Shown: positions 22,676 to 35,824, counted from the first letter of the stretch. The stretch is DNA of 64,000 nt from Typhlomys cinereus (GCA_023101885.1 JALPQD010000248.1:335423-399422); one strand, 5' to 3'. Made by a program: numbers and translations. The notes: generated by a model not told the origin, from the letters alone.

Positions 22676-23685
22676 CCATAAGTCCAAGGGATAGAAATCA
22701 AAGGAAAAGACAGTGAATGTTATCACTATGTATCTTATGTAACAAAGAAGCAGCAATTATTTTTGTTCTATTGGGTCCTTTTGGACTCTGCCTCTATGAT
22801 GTGCCCATAGACTAACTCAGGTTTCTCTGAATCTTGGCTGAAAATGTGCAAGTGTCCATTCACCAAGAATTGTCTTCAGTAGATGGCTTGGAGAAGAGCT
22901 TTATCACCACTCTCTTGCCCAGTTCTTGATCAACAGTTATCTGTCAAAATAGCACTGTCAAAACTCAGATCCACAGTATTGCAGTTTTTCTGCATATTTT
23001 ATGATAACCTGGAGGAACAAGGGGTTTTAATCTTGGTTATGATTCTTGTTAGAGTTTACAGCAGCGACGAAAATCAAGCCAATGAACAATAAAAAAATGC
23101 AAGCCTGACCTTCATAGTCCCTTTAGTCTAAAGAGTCATAAAACACTTGAAAAGAATATGAAATTGTCAGAGTACCTTCAGGTTCAAATGCAAAATATTA
23201 TAAATTGGATCTATCATTGCTTTCTTTGGTTTAATATCTAATATAGTTAAAACACAAAGACAAGTAAATTCAGGTTCTTTAGAGATGACCATATTGGCAA
23301 ATGCTTTATCACTGCATTTTTTTCCTGGTAATTCATAAAATTGTCTCTTTACACAAATATTTTGATTTCAGGATGACAAAGAAGAACTGGGAAGACAAGA
23401 AAGGAAGGCAGCAAGTCAAAGATATCGTGAGCTCTACACAGCTACTGCAAGATCAACCTCCTGACCTAAGGGAGACCCTTTCTCAAAACTGCCTCACAAA
23501 TCAAAACAACGATATAACATAGGGACTGAGGAATGACTGAGTGGTTGATCCTTTTGAGGCCATATAGTTTCTTAGCAGCTCCTCAAAAATAAAAATAAAA
23601 AAAAACACAGCAAGAAAAAGAAAGTACACCTTAAATTTTGCTTCTGGTAGTAGGCATTTTTCATTGCTGGATCTTGCTTTGGTTG
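22676..23685. other. Unique DNA, no gene seen
   Basis: No repeat or gene recognised. Confidence 0.35.
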
Positions 23686-23689
23686 CTAT

Positions 23690-23990
23690 TGATTGTCAAC
23701 TTGATAGGATTTAGAATTAACTAAGAGACAAGTTTCTAACCAATTCTGTTTGGATCATTATTTTAAGTTAATTGAGGAGAGAAAACACATCCTCAATATG
23801 GGAGGGCACCAACTTGTTGGGTTGGGTCTGAGCTCTCATTGTCTCTCAGCTTCCAAGCGGCAGATGCACTGTGACAACATACCTCAGGGTCTTGTTGCCT
23901 CAGGCTGCTGTTCTCTCACAGGGTGGACCACGTGGCATGGGAGTACATTCAGGGGACTGAAAGGGAATGTGTAAATTGAAATATATTGTT
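23690..23990 (+). mobile_element. Diverged LTR-like relic
   Basis: It opens with attgtcaacttgatagga and contains a block related to other cttga(c/t)-bearing LTR relics here (22036, 43815). The ends are not defined. Confidence 0.35.
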
Positions 23991-25555
23991 CCTTGGATAA
24001 GTTCTGTGTTATCAGGTACTTTGTTGGATCAATAATAAAAGAAACTAATTCAGGTGGAATGACTTTTAATAATATTAATACAAAGTTAGTGGCTGGAAAG
24101 CAATATCCTTGCACACCGGTACCAATAAGAGACGAGAGAGATGGCAAATTCCAAAAATTGATCTCCTGAAGTTCTATTTCAGTCACAGCTATTTTTACAT
24201 TAGATCTCCCCTTATTTACCTTTCTTTAATAACAGTATCTTATGTATATTGCAAATTATATTATGCTATTTGATTAAGAATTTCAGTTCAAAAATTTGCC
24301 TCCCTTTAGAGAAGAGAAGGCATAAGTGAAAGGTATTAAATCTTTTGTTTTATAACTATGCATATTATTGTATGTTTCTGTGATATAGAAGTAGAATTAA
24401 AATGTCCAAGGGAATAATAAATAGGACTTAAGGGAAGGGGAGATCAGGATGAGGTAGATAGAACAAAAGGGTGATATTCAAAGTATAATAAATACTTTCA
24501 TGAAAACTTGAAATATAAAGTGAAAACTGTTCGGTATATTCTCCTTGAATTATTTCTCATTAAATTCAATTTATTGATTCTCAGTGACGGACAAAACAAA
24601 TGGTAAAAATGAAAATGTGTCTCCAAATAAGTAGATTTTTACATTTCAACATGAAGACAAAGCAAGACCTGAGAAAAGAATGTCGAATGATTGGTAAAGG
24701 AATAAAACAACACGTAACAACACAAAGTTACAAATGACAGCTGAATGCTGAGCTATGATCTGCAACATCATCTTCCCCTTCCAAAGAGCCCACCTGACAT
24801 CGTAACAACCTGACCCTGTGACACGTGACCCCAGTGGACCCAGTGTCTTTCAGCAGTGGGCTGGACAACAACAAAGAAAGCTACAAATCTCAAAGAACCT
24901 GTGGATCAGTTCTTCCGTTACAGTCAAGAGACCCTTCCCCTTGTTGCTTGTAACCTTACATTGAAACTTCTATATCACAACAAACATATGGTAAAGATTC
25001 TCAAACAACAGCAAACATGCTTGTCTGTGTGCAAGACACTTATGTACAATTAGAATACTATGCTACACAAGGTTTTTCAAAATGGAAGAGGAAAGAAAGA
25101 GACTTGCTTGTACTAAGAAGGAGTCTCTCGGGTAGGATGCAAGGACAATTATCTGAATCAGTGTTTTCAGTTATAACAGAATAACTTAGCATGTTGCACT
25201 GATGAAGAATGGGGTTTATTTGGCTTGTGATTGTGGAGAGTGAGAGGTCTGTGTCAGTTGGATATCAGCGACTACTTGACAATGGACAGCGAAATCTGTG
25301 AAGAATTGATATTTAAACACATCAGTAAGAGATTATCTAACGTTATATGAAAACCCAATCCCCAGCTTTAAGATAGTGGTATGAGTGCAACAATGAGGAA
25401 ACCCTAAAAGTAGTTGCCTGCACCAAGACCAGGGAACTAATTAAGACTAAATAAGCAGCATTTCTTCAATACCATCACAAATGCTATTTTGTGAACATCA
25501 AAACATATTTTTTACCTTCACTCCTTGAAGTCACATCGAATGGAGCAATGTTTGG
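23991..25555. other. Unique DNA, fragment of a common repeat possible
   Basis: At 25170-25260 the string aatggggtttatttggctt resembles a frequent rodent LTR-type repeat, but it is too short and degraded to place. Otherwise nothing was recognised. Confidence 0.35.
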
Positions 25556-25559
25556 AATA

Positions 25560-25626
25560 CACCACTCTAATTTTTGTTTATTTGTTTATTCATTCATTCA
25601 CTCATTCATTCATTGAGTGTGTATGT

Positions 25627-25682
<56 letters not shown>

Positions 25683-25855
25683 ATGGACGCATGTGCACAT
25701 CAAAGAACAGTATGTATCCCTGTGGATCACAAAGACTGATTTGGGAATCAGCCTGGATGACCTGGTGTTTTTTACATGGGATTTGGGATCTGAACTTAGG
25801 ACCTTCTGCTTGCAAGGGAACAGCTTAAGTCCTGATCCATCTCTCCAGCCCCATC
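25560..25855 (-). mobile_element. B2-superfamily SINE with long (GT)n
   Basis: Minus-strand head ggggctggagagatggatca, B-box region gttcagatccca, then a body shortened relative to the young copies. A (CA)n tract (plus-strand GT run 25630-25681) and an AATG-rich tail follow. The lost middle suggests a deletion or a different subfamily. Confidence 0.75.
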
Positions 25856-26374
25856 CACCTTTAATTTTTAGCAAACACTCTTAGGGCAATGGAACTGGTG
25901 ATGTTTGTTACTTGTTCACACATGAGACACTTTGAGCAAATGATAAAAAGAAAACAGCATTTAAAAATTGACAACTTAGACTCAGGCACACTGACTTACA
26001 AATGTTTAGTTTCTTTTTATCTTGAAGTGATTACTCATTTTTAAAAAAGTGCTTGCCGATATTAGCATATATCATTAGGTACCTTTTTGCTGTAGAGTAG
26101 GTAATTGAACAACATTAAGGGAAATACCTGTAAATGTCTCACGAGACGCACCATCAGCTGGCTGTTTCGTTATAATCTGTGAGGAAGGAGTTGTGCTGTG
26201 CAAACATATCAATGATTGCCAGTGACTTGTATGGCAGCAGCACCAAGCTTAGATACCTGGAATAAAAATGAAAGAAAATGCTTTACACTTTCTTAAATTC
26301 GATGTGCATAGATGCCTATGGGCACAAGAGTATTGACCTCATAGTCACGTTGATCAAGAGATAAAAACAGGGTT

Positions 26375-26705
26375 CAAGGGAAAGACTAGAGAGATGGCTC
26401 GTGGTAAAGCCTTTACTTCACAAGCAGAAGTATTGAGTTCAGATACAAGATCCCAGGTAAAAAATGTCAGGCCAAAAGCCCAGTGACTTGCACATCTGAA
26501 CGTGGAAGGTGGGAGCTTGGAAAATCTCAGAGAAAATAGGTAAGGAGATAGATTAATTCAAGATGATGTCTGATGTCATCCTTGGGTCTTTCCGGGCATA
26601 AGCACTCAAGTGCCCTCTTGGTACACATGCTTGTGTACACATGTACACAGCACACATACGTGTGCCTACCCACACACACAGACACGCAAACACACATAAA
26701 ACAGA
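26375..26705 (+). mobile_element. B2-superfamily SINE
   Basis: Head ctagagagatggctcgtggt, then ttcacaagcagaag and a B-box-like gagttcagatac. The body ends in tacacatg/CA repeats at 26630-26700. It is the same architecture as the SINE at 25560 on the opposite strand. Confidence 0.7.
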
Positions 26706-26734
26706 GCCACAAGTAGAAATCTCTTGCAACTAGT

Positions 26735-27290
26735 TTTTGAAGTTCCAAAATGTATTTGTCCTATTACAGAGACACTTGTACGTCCACGTTCATTGCAGTC
26801 GTATTCAAAATAGCAACATAATGGAATTAGCCTACATGTCTATTACTGGAAGAATTGGTAATGGAAACGTGCTACACATACACAACAGAATACTTTTCCG
26901 CCATCGAGAAAAAAAGGAAATTATTGCATTTGCTGCTAAAATGCTTGAAAGTGGAAATACTGTATTGAGTGAGATATCTGTACAGAGAAATATACAAATG
27001 TTAAATATTCTCTCTTGCATTCAGATGTTAGCATTGAACTTCAGACGGATGCATTTAATTTAGTATCCTCTAACAGTCAGAAAACTTGAAAAGGACCATT
27101 ACCATTATCAGGGGTGGGAGGGAGATACAGGAGGAAGACGTAAAGGAGAGATATAGAAGACCACACGTGGCAAGGTAAGGGAAATGAGGGGGGAGATGAT
27201 TTAGGGGGAAGATGAGGGGATAGGGTACAGAAAGAAAGAAAAGATAAAGAACAAGAATGGCCATCATAACTACAATTAAAAATAAAAAGA
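26735..27290 (+). mobile_element. Old L1 fragment, ORF2 end and 3' UTR
   Basis: The plus strand encodes a degraded ORF2 C-terminus: VHCSRIQNSNIMEL, then VLHIHNRILF where family members have a WYIYTMEYY-like stretch, then TVLSEISVQ. A G-rich 3' UTR (27105-27230) and an A-rich end follow. It is much more diverged than the young L1s in this window. Confidence 0.65.
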
Positions 27291-27307
27291 CACTTACAAT
27301 GTTATGT

Positions 27308-27463
27308 TGTTGTACTGGGTCAATAAGATAACCCAGTGAATAAAGTATCTGTTCCCAATTCTGGCGACCTGATTTCAATCCCCAGAATCCCAAATGAGGA
27401 AAGGGGAGAACTGACTTCTGAAAGCTGTCCTATGACCTCTATGTGTTCTGCTACCATGGCATG

Positions 27464-27499
<36 letters not shown>

Positions 27500-27540
27500 T
27501 TTGTTCCCCTCTCTCCTTCCTTTTTTCTCTCTCTTAAAAT
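27308..27540 (+). mobile_element. B3-like SINE with (CT)n tail
   Basis: B-box-like gacctgatttcaatccccag, then gagaactgacttctgaaagc and tgtcctatgacctctatgtg, the conserved B3/B2 body. A (CT)n run at 27468-27497 and an AT-rich tail end it. Confidence 0.75.
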
Positions 27541-28960
27541 TAATTTATCAATCAAACACTGATAAAATACATTAAAATAAATTATGAGTTCAGTCCTTTG
27601 TTAAACACTCATTTTTTCCCCAGAACCTGAGAATGTCACCTGTGGAAGATGGTTATCCACTGCTATAATTATTATTTACATCAGGACCTTGACTTAATTT
27701 TCCTCTGGATGAACGGAATCCTCCCTCCTAAAGAACTGTTTTATATAGAAGAGGGAGTAACCAGGAAAACACCAAGAGCAGGCAGCTTAAAGACTCAAAC
27801 AAAGAATGTAGCAAAGCCACTCCAAGCCAAGCTTGCTAAAAAAATCACTTCTGATGGCCAAGTTATGGGATGATTTCTCTTTGAGGACAAGGATGAAATA
27901 TCTTTGCATGCTATTTCACTTTGGACTTCTATCACTTGATATGCAATAGAACGCGTTTTTTGTAGTAGGTTTTTGGTGTGTGTGTGTCTGTATGTGTGTG
28001 TGTGTATGTGTGTATGTGTGTGTTAGTTGATGAAAGCCAGTGTCATAGATCACCCAACAACAACCGTTCAGTCAGCATTTACAAAGGACTGATGCTCTAG
28101 GACAGTACATTGAGCATGAATGTGCACATGAATCAAATTAGGATTATGTTATTACTGTAAATTCTGATTCACTGGACACAATGTGGGCTCTGAGACCGTT
28201 CATGTCTAACAATCCATTCTACAGGTGATACTGATTTATCTGGGTCAGGATGAACATTCATATCGGGGTTACAGTAGACATAGCAAAGAACTCCATCTTT
28301 GGTACCATCTTGCTGAGCCTGCCATCTTTGTAGAAATATTTCTAACATCAAGAAAAAAAATGATAGATAATTGAGAAATTATGTCACAATCAAAAAGAGC
28401 TAAATGTCAGAGGACTGGGGAAAGTCAAGTAAGTGTTCAGCATGAGTTGATTCATCACAGAGCATGATGATAAAACAGGGAGACTAAGATGAACAGACCC
28501 AATGAAAGTAGAATGAGACCCTTCATGCAATCCATGACAGAAGTGGTCCTATAAAAAGTCAGAAATGTACATTAAGGAAATATCGTTTTTACTTAATATA
28601 CTTAACATGCTAGACTTTTGTAGAAACTACTTTGTTTTTAAGCTGTGTTTGTGTATTTATAGAATATGAACTCTCTTAAAACTTAGATAATAAATATCAA
28701 AATGATGAATATAATATGCTGTGAGTGAAATATTACCATATGAAATTATACGAGTAGTGTGAGACAGTTTGAATTTATTGGAATGGGAAGAGCAAGTCCT
28801 TTACTTTTATTTCAATGATTATTTTTACTATTCTCCATTCTGGCACTATTGCATTCATAGTCAGAAACTTTAGGTCTTATAATGAAGCATGGAATATTGA
28901 TGTAAACTTACCTCTTCGATGCATGTTTTTTTTTTTTAAATGTTATGCAACTTTCTTTCA
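27541..28960. other. Unique DNA with a (GT)n microsatellite
   Basis: An imperfect GT/AT repeat lies at 27976-28023. No gene recognised. Confidence 0.4.
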
Positions 28961-28964
28961 TGTG

Positions 28965-29180
28965 AGACAGAACTCAGAGTCAGGTAAAAAAGGAGAGGAA
29001 GGGAGATCCATTTGGTTTACAGTTCTAGAGAGAATATAGTCCAATGAACAGCAGAGGGTAAGGCTAGTGGCAGAAAAAGGAGCATGGTTCAGGTTACTGT
29101 AACCACCACAAGACAAGAGAAAACAAGAGAAGTAGAAGAAGTAGGGACAGGCTACCAAGCTACAAGGCCAACACCCTGTG
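28965..29180 (+). mobile_element. Fragment of rodent LTR-type repeat
   Basis: It contains ccatttggtttacagttcta and agaatatagtccaatgaac, similar in layout to 55235-55570. It is interrupted by the long L1 that follows. Confidence 0.4.
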
Positions 29181-29182
29181 AT

Positions 29183-29195
29183 TTTTTGCCTTCTT
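29183..29195. repeat. Left TSD of 6.1-kb L1
   Basis: tttttgccttctt occurs exactly at 35299-35311. The two copies delimit the L1 between them. Confidence 0.85.
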
Positions 29196-30242
29196 TTTTT
29201 TTCTTTAACATTTTTTATTATTATTTCAGCTCATACAAACTTAATAGGTATACCGGTTCCCTCCCTCCCTCCTCCTCCCCCGGCCCCCTGCTCCCCTCCA
29301 TCACCCTTCCCTCCCGATCCCAGAGTACCTCCCCCCCCAATACCCCGGAGAATCCTTTAATGTGCATGCCAGACTCTCCTCTGGGCCCTCCACTCTGATG
29401 ATGTACAAGGACCCAGTGGCATTTCCCTGAACCCTTTCCTGTGTTCTCCTTAAGCATAGGAACACTACTATTGCTGTCAATCCCTTCCCTCCAAGGATCT
29501 TGGTGCCTTTAGCAAATGCTAGACTTTATAAGGTGAATAGTGTGTTGGACATTGCATAGGGCATGCAAAGTCCAATTATGATTGCTTCGGCACTAACTTA
29601 TGTGGAGAATCTTCAATATCATTGCTTCTCCCACCCTTGTGCTCTTACACTCTTACCGCCGCCTCTTCCACAAATTTCCCTAAGCTTCAGGATGGGGAGA
29701 GATTAGGCTGGCCTAGTTCTAGGTGGGTGATATAGAGTCTCTGAAGTTCTGGATTATGGTTCATTGACTTTCTTTTGCAGTTTTGCTGCTCCTGCAATGC
29801 CCTTCACTCCATCCTGATGGGTATTGTATGTCACCCCCTGGCCAGAGATAAAAAGCTGTTAAAATAGAGTCTTGTTATAAGAGTATATTCAAAGGTAGAT
29901 GTAATAAAAGTAGGAAACCACAGTGAGGGAGGGGCCAATCACCCATTTGCAAAATGGTTACTTCTTATCTGCCAGACTATATGCCCTCCCCTTCTGGTGA
30001 GATCATACCCCCTCAGTTGTAAATGATCAGGAACGAAAGTCTGTGAACTTAACCAGATGTCTCATTACTTACTTGCAGCCCTTGATGGAGGCCTATTTTC
30101 TCTGCTGTAACATGGTCCTCTCTATCCTTGTTTCTGGTGTGGCCCTCCTACCCCATCCCTCCCATTCAGAATCCTTGCAATTACTGTAGGTATTACAGAG
30201 ATTTATCTTTGAGTGTCTCTAGGTGGGCTGGTGGGTTTGGTA

Positions 30243-31627
30243 CTAGGAGCCACCTATTAGGGAGTACATACGGTGCTTAATTTTCCGGGTCTGGGATACT
30301 TCGCTCAATATAATTGTTTCTAATGACATCCATTTCCCGGCAAATTCCAGTAATTCATCATTTTTGATGGCTGAGTAGTACTCCATTGTATAGATGTACC
30401 ACAGTTTCCTTATCCACTCGTCAACTGTTGGACATTTGGGTTGATTCCATGACTTTGCTATTGTAAACAGTGCTGCTATGAACATGGTCGTGCTTGTGCT
30501 ATCGAGGTGAACTCTGCTGCATGGGGGGGGGTTATTCCCAAAGGTAGAATAGCAGGGTCATATGGCATTTCAATCTTTAATTTCTTTAAGAATCTCCAGA
30601 CAGCTTGCCAGAGTGGCTGTATGAGCCTGCATTCCCACCAGCAATGTAGCAGAGTTCCCCTCTCTCCACATCCTCTCCAGCATTTGTTGTTGTTTGTATT
30701 GTGGATTTATGCCATCCTGACCGGAGTGAGGTGATATCTCAGGGAAGTTTTGATTTGCATTTCCCTAATGGCTAAGGAAGTGGAACATTTTTTAAGATAT
30801 TTGTTGGACATTTTAATTTCATCCCTGGTAAAGTTTCTTTTAAGCTCCAGAGCCCATTTTTTAATTGGGCCATTAGTTTCCTTGGTGTTTAGTTTTCTAA
30901 GTTTTTTGTGCACTCGGGATAATAGACCTCTATCAGATATGTGGTTAGTGAAGATTTTTTCCCATTCTGTGGATTGCCTTTGAGCTCGTGTTACAATCTC
31001 TTTATTTAAACAGAAGCTCTTTAATTTCACCAAATCCCAACTGTTGAGAGTTGGTAGCAGTGACTGTGCCATTGGATGTCTGTTTAGGAAATGTTGCCCT
31101 AGCCCAATCAGCTCGAGGGAGTTCCCTACCCTTTCAACTATGGTTTTTATAGTCTTTGACCTCATATCAAGGTTGTTAATCCATTTGGAATTAAGTCTTG
31201 CACATGGTGACAAGTACTGGTCCAGTTTTAATCTTCTGCATGTGGAGATCCAGTTTTGCCAGCACCATTTGTTGAAGATACTGTTCTTTTTCCATTGGAT
31301 TTTTTTGGGCCCCTTTGTCAAAATCAAATGGCTGTAATTTCGTGGGCTTATATGTGGGTCTTCAACCATTATCTATTGATTTGTGTGTCTATTTTTGAGC
31401 CAGTACCAAGCTGTTTTTACAACTATGGATTTGTAGTACAGACTAAGGTTTGGTATGGTGATACCTCCAGCTGTGTTTTTGTTACTCAGGATTGTCTTTG
31501 CTATCCTGGGTCTTTTGTGCCTCCATATGAATTTTGAGATTGTTTGGTCCACTTCTTTAAAGAATTGCTTTGGGATTTTAATTGGTATAGCATTGAATTT
31601 GTATATTGCCTTTGGTAGGATGGTCAT
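30243..31627 (-). pseudogene. L1 ORF2 C-terminal part
   Basis: Segments 31373-31627, 30707-31369 and 30243-30485 cover the thumb-to-C-terminus of ORF2p. Visible signs are [51 protein letters not shown] and the terminal SLIGGS followed by a stop. The segments lie in different frames, so several indels have occurred. Confidence 0.88.
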
Positions 31628-31744
31628 TTTTACGATGTTGATTCTGCCAATCCAGGAACATGGGAGATCTTTCCACCTTCTGATGTCTTCTGCTATTTGT
31701 TTCTTTATGGTTTTATAGTTTTCATTGTAAAGGTATTTTACCTC

Positions 31745-32810
31745 CTAGGTTAGGTTTATACCAAGGTATTTCATTTTTTTAGGGGCTATAGAAAATGGGA
31801 TTGAGTCTGTCGAGGCTTTTTCACTTCTTCCATTCTGGGCATATAGGAAGGCCATTGATTTTTGTACATTGATTTTGTATCCTTCCACAATGCTGAATTT
31901 CTGTATTAGTTCCAGGAGATTCCTGGTGAAGTTTTTGGGATCACTCAGGTATAAGATCATGTCATCTGCAAATAGAGATAACTTGAACTTCTTCCTTGAG
32001 GATTTGAATCCCTTTTATGTCCCTTTCTTGTCTTATGGCTGCAGCTAAGACTTCAAGTACAATATTGAATAGAAGTGGTGAGAGTGGACAGCCTTGTCTA
32101 GTTACTGATTGAAGTGGGAATGCTTCAAGTTTTTCCCCGTTGAGTATAATCCTTGCTGTTGGCTTGTTGTATATAGCTTTTATTATATTGATAAAGGTTC
32201 CTTCCATTCCTACCTTCTCTAGGGTTTTGATCATAAAGGGCTGTTGGATTTTGTCAAAAGCTTTTTCTGCATCTATCGAGAGTATCATGTGGTCTTGAAT
32301 GTTGGACTGTTTTATATGGTGAATTACATTTATTGATTTGCGTATGTCGAACCAACCTTGTGTGCCTGGGATAAAGCCTACTTGATCCCCATGAATGATC
32401 TTTTTGATATGTTTTTGAATCTTATTTGTTAAGACTTTGATGAGAATCTTTGCATCTGTGTTCATCAGAGAGATCGGCCTATAGTTTTCTTTTTTAAGTG
32501 CATCTTTATTAGGTTTTGGGATTAAGACGATATTAGCTTCATAGAAGGAATTTGGTAGTGTTCCTTCCTTTGCAATTTGGTGGAACAGTGTAAGGATTAT
32601 TGGTGTTATTAGCTGCTTAAATGTCTGGTAGAACTCTGTGCTGAATCCATCTGGTCCAGGACACTTTTTGGTGGGAAGATTTGAGATTGCTTTCTCAATT
32701 TCCTCATATGTTATAGGACTATTTAAATAATTCACAACTTCCTGATTCAATTTAGGTAAGTTGTGTTTACTTAGGAATTCATCCATCTCTTTTGTGTTGT
32801 CAAATTTCAC
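31745..32810 (-). pseudogene. L1 ORF2 reverse transcriptase domain, frameshifted
   Basis: The open segment 31962-32810 (282 codons) contains [28 protein letters not shown] and [12 protein letters not shown]. The next segment, 31745-31960, begins at the Met that follows the catalytic FADD. One extra T near 31979-31981, compared with the other long L1, shifts the frame just before FADD. The catalytic aspartates are encoded but cannot be read with the rest. Otherwise the domain is well kept. Confidence 0.9.
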
Positions 32811-32813
32811 AGA

Positions 32814-34060
32814 TTATAAGTTTTTGAAATATGATGTTATAATTCTCTGGATTTCTTGGGTATCAGTAGTGATAACTCCATGTTCATTTCTAATTTTGTT
32901 AATTTGTGTTTTCTCTCTCATGCTTTTAGTTAATTTAGCTAGGGGTGTATCAATCTTTTTGATTTTTTCAAAGAACCAGCTTTTTGACTGGTTCATTTTC
33001 TCTATCATTTTCTTAATCTCGATTTCAGATATTTCTCCCCTTATTTTGCTAATCTCCTCCCTTCTAGTGCTTTTGGGATCAGATTGCTCTAGTGTCTCTA
33101 ATGCTTTTAGCTGCATTGTTAATTTATTTATGTCTGATGTTTCCATTCTTTTGATGTAGGCATTAAGAGTTATGAACTTACCTTTTAGGACAGCTTTCAT
33201 TGTGTCCCAGCGATTTTGGTAAGTTGTATTTTCATTATTGTTCACTTTCAGGAAATCTTGAATTTCCTTTTTATTTTCTTCCTGAATCCAATTCTCATTT
33301 GCATCATAGTGTTGTTTCCAGGAGTTAGTGTATTTTTTGTTGCTTGTTGTGTTGTGGATGTCAAGCTTTAAGCCATGGTGGTCTGATAAGGTGCAGGCTA
33401 GAATTTCAACAGTCCTGTATATGTGGAGATTTATTTTGTGGCCCAATATGTGATCTATTTTGGAGAAAGTTCCGTGTACTGCTGAGAAAAATGTGTATTC
33501 TTTGGTGCGTGGTTAAAAGTACAATAGAGATCTATAAGGTCCATTTCAGTAAGGTTTTGGTTAAGCTCCAAAGTGTCTCTGTTAAGTTTTTTACCTGTAG
33601 ATCTATCCCATGTTGAGAGGGCGGTATTGAAATCCCCAAGAATTATCATTTTTGGGATTGATTTCTCGCTTTAGATGTTGTAGGGTTTGCTTAATAAATG
33701 TGGGAGGGGCCGTATTGGGTGCATATATGTTCAGTATTGTGAAGTGTTCCTGGTGAATTGTACCTGTGACTAAAATGTAGTATCCATCCGTGTCTCTTAT
33801 AATTTTCTTTGGTTTGAAGTCTACTGTGTCCGATAGCATATTGGCTACCCGTGCCTGTTTTCTGCTTCCATTAGCTTGTAGAATTGTTGACCAGCCTTTT
33901 ATTTTTAGGGCGTGCCAATCTTTTGTGGTGAGATGGGTTTCCTGCAGGCAGCAGATTAATGGATTGTGCCTTTTAATCCAAATTTGTAATCTGTGTCTCT
34001 TGATCGGTGAGTTAATTCCATTAACATTTAGTGTTATAATGGAGAAACTTTTTAATTCCA
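32814..34060 (-). pseudogene. L1 ORF2 endonuclease domain, broken
   Basis: Segments 33603-33839, 33455-33649 and 32814-33446 carry endonuclease pieces including LGDFNTALSTWD and SDHHGLKLD. The first residues (SPIKRHRL region, near 34010) and QETHL (near 33930) are also readable on the minus strand. Two frame changes near 33620 and 33450 split it. Confidence 0.85.
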
Positions 34061-34115
34061 GACATTTATTATGTTTAGTAGTTTTTGTAAATATATTGCT
34101 TCACTTTTAATGGTG

Positions 34116-35157
34116 TTATACCTCCCTTCTGTTCTCCCGGATATGCCTGTTTTTTTCTTCAAGCTTGAGTATCATTTCTAGCATTTTTTGAAGGCCTGGT
34201 TTGATGGACATGAATCCCTTCAAGTTGTCTTTGTGCTGGAAGATTTTTCTTTTTCCCTCGATCATGACTGATAGTTTTGCAGGGTAAATCAGCCTGGATT
34301 GACATTTTTGCTCATTCAATACTTGAAGTATGTCTCTACAAGCTCTTCTTGCTTTTACTGTTTCGACTGAGAAGTCATTTGTTATTTTAATAGGTTTACC
34401 TTTAAAAGTGACTTGTTTTTTCTCCCGTGAAGCTCTCAGCACCAGTTCTTTATCTTGAATGTGGAATGTTTTAACTATTATTTGGTCATATCTGTTTGGG
34501 GTGTGGAATGCTTCTTGTATATGGATGGGCCTCTTTTTTTTAGATGAGGAAAGTTTTCCTTGATGATCGTTTGAAAAATTTCCTCTGGGGTGGTATTTTG
34601 AGATTCTTGCTCTGGTATTCCATGAATACGCATGTTAGGCTTTTCAGGGTGTCCCATATCTCTTGGATATTTCTCTCAAGTATCTTTTTGGCTTTAACAA
34701 CCTCTTCCATTGAGCTGGTTTGTACTCCCACTTTATCTTCAAGGTCTGAAATTCTGTTTTCTGCTTCATTAGTTCTGTTGATAAGACTCTCTGTGGAGTT
34801 CTGGGTTAAAGATAACTTGTCTTTTAATTCAGTTTAAAACTCTGCTTGAGTCTGTTTTAACTGCTCTATGCCAGTTTTTGTTTCTTGCACTGTTTTTCTC
34901 AACTCCTCCAAGTGTCTGTTGTGTTCCTCTTCAAAGCGATTGATTAGGTTATTTAATTCCTCCCTGATTTCCTCTTTCATAGTAGTGAACATGGTAATGA
35001 TCATGTTTTGAAAGTCGTTATCCTGGGTCAGGCTTTCTTGGCCATTTTCCGTGAGTTTGTTCTGGTTGGAGTCTAATATTATGGGATTAATTCCTTCAGT
35101 GGGAGATTTGTTTACTTGAGTGTTGCTTCTCATGGATTTGCACTTTGACTTGGGCAT
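34116..35157 (-). pseudogene. L1 ORF1 (RNA-binding chaperone), frameshifted
   Basis: The segment 34834-35157 starts MPKSKCKSMRSNTQ and contains a heptad-rich coiled coil (about residues 55-107). 34540-34731 is the RNA-recognition region (KILERNIQEIWDTLK). 34116-34442 is the C-terminal domain (ARRACRDILQVLNEQKCQ, KLSVMIEGKRKIF). The normal ORF1p forms trimers that coat L1 RNA. Here the parts lie in separate frames. Confidence 0.88.
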
Positions 35158-35298
35158 TGTCGTTTTAACTCTTAAGATCTTTCTATTTCTGTGCGTTTTT
35201 CACTGAACTGAATTATTTGGCCTGGGGTTCTAGGTGGTGGTGAATTCTGGCTGGACCGCGCGTGCGCGATTCCCTGGGGTAGAGTAGGGTTAAAGGCA
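35158..35298 (-). promoter_or_regulatory. L1 5' UTR remnant, GC-rich, different type
   Basis: Directly upstream of ORF1 the sequence matches the other long L1 for about 55 bases (to tttgg at 35220). It then changes to a GC-rich block containing ccgcgcgtgcgcg at 35260-35272. It ends at the TSD. It is probably a truncated promoter of another L1 subfamily. Confidence 0.6.
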
Positions 35299-35311
35299 TT
35301 TTTGCCTTCTT
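35299..35311. repeat. Right TSD of 6.1-kb L1
   Basis: Exact partner of 29183-29195. Confidence 0.85.
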
Positions 35312-35824
35312 AAAGAAAACACAGCCTTCACAAACATTACTACCAGTTAAGGAATCGAGCAAATGAGTCTGAGCAGGACAACTCACATGCAAACCCTCAC
35401 AGGTACCTTCTGAATGTAATAATTTTTCCAACTTGTAACAAGGCATACAGTTTGACAAGTAGTCACATAAGTTAAAGCACATTTTTAACATAAAAAATTC
35501 ATAGCACTTTCATATTTTCTTCCCTCACCGATACCACCACCACAGAAATAGTAGCAGTATGATTAGATGAAATGGGAAAGATACCTTTAATTCATGCTTA
35601 GTTTTGGAGCTTTCGTTTGACTCATTCTGTTGGATCAATGCAATTTAAGATATCAAATGTGTTCTGTCCCTCTGTCTCCACTCCATTAGTACCAGCAGTA
35701 CAATGTATCCAGATATCAATGGTAGGCAACTGCTTGGTATGTTTGCCAATCCCTTTGAAAGAGTAGTTGGCTGATTGTTCGTAAGCATGGATTTATCAGT
35801 AGCCATGTAGTCCCTTGTAATAAA

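Larger units (their letters stand above)
29196..35298 (-). mobile_element. Nearly complete LINE-1, short 5' UTR
   Basis: The minus strand reads about 140 bases of 5' UTR (35158-35298), ORF1 in three frames (34116-35157), ORF2 (30243-34060), a 3' UTR (29196-30242) and an A-rich tail. A 13-base TSD flanks it. No later insertion interrupts it. Its ORFs are homologous to those of the 9036-15760 element, but its 5' UTR is not. Frameshifts in both ORFs make it dead. Confidence 0.9.

Noticed and set aside
35255..35280. CpG-bearing block as a host CpG-island promoter
   Set aside because: It is only a few dozen bases long and lies inside the 5' UTR of an L1 bounded by a TSD.
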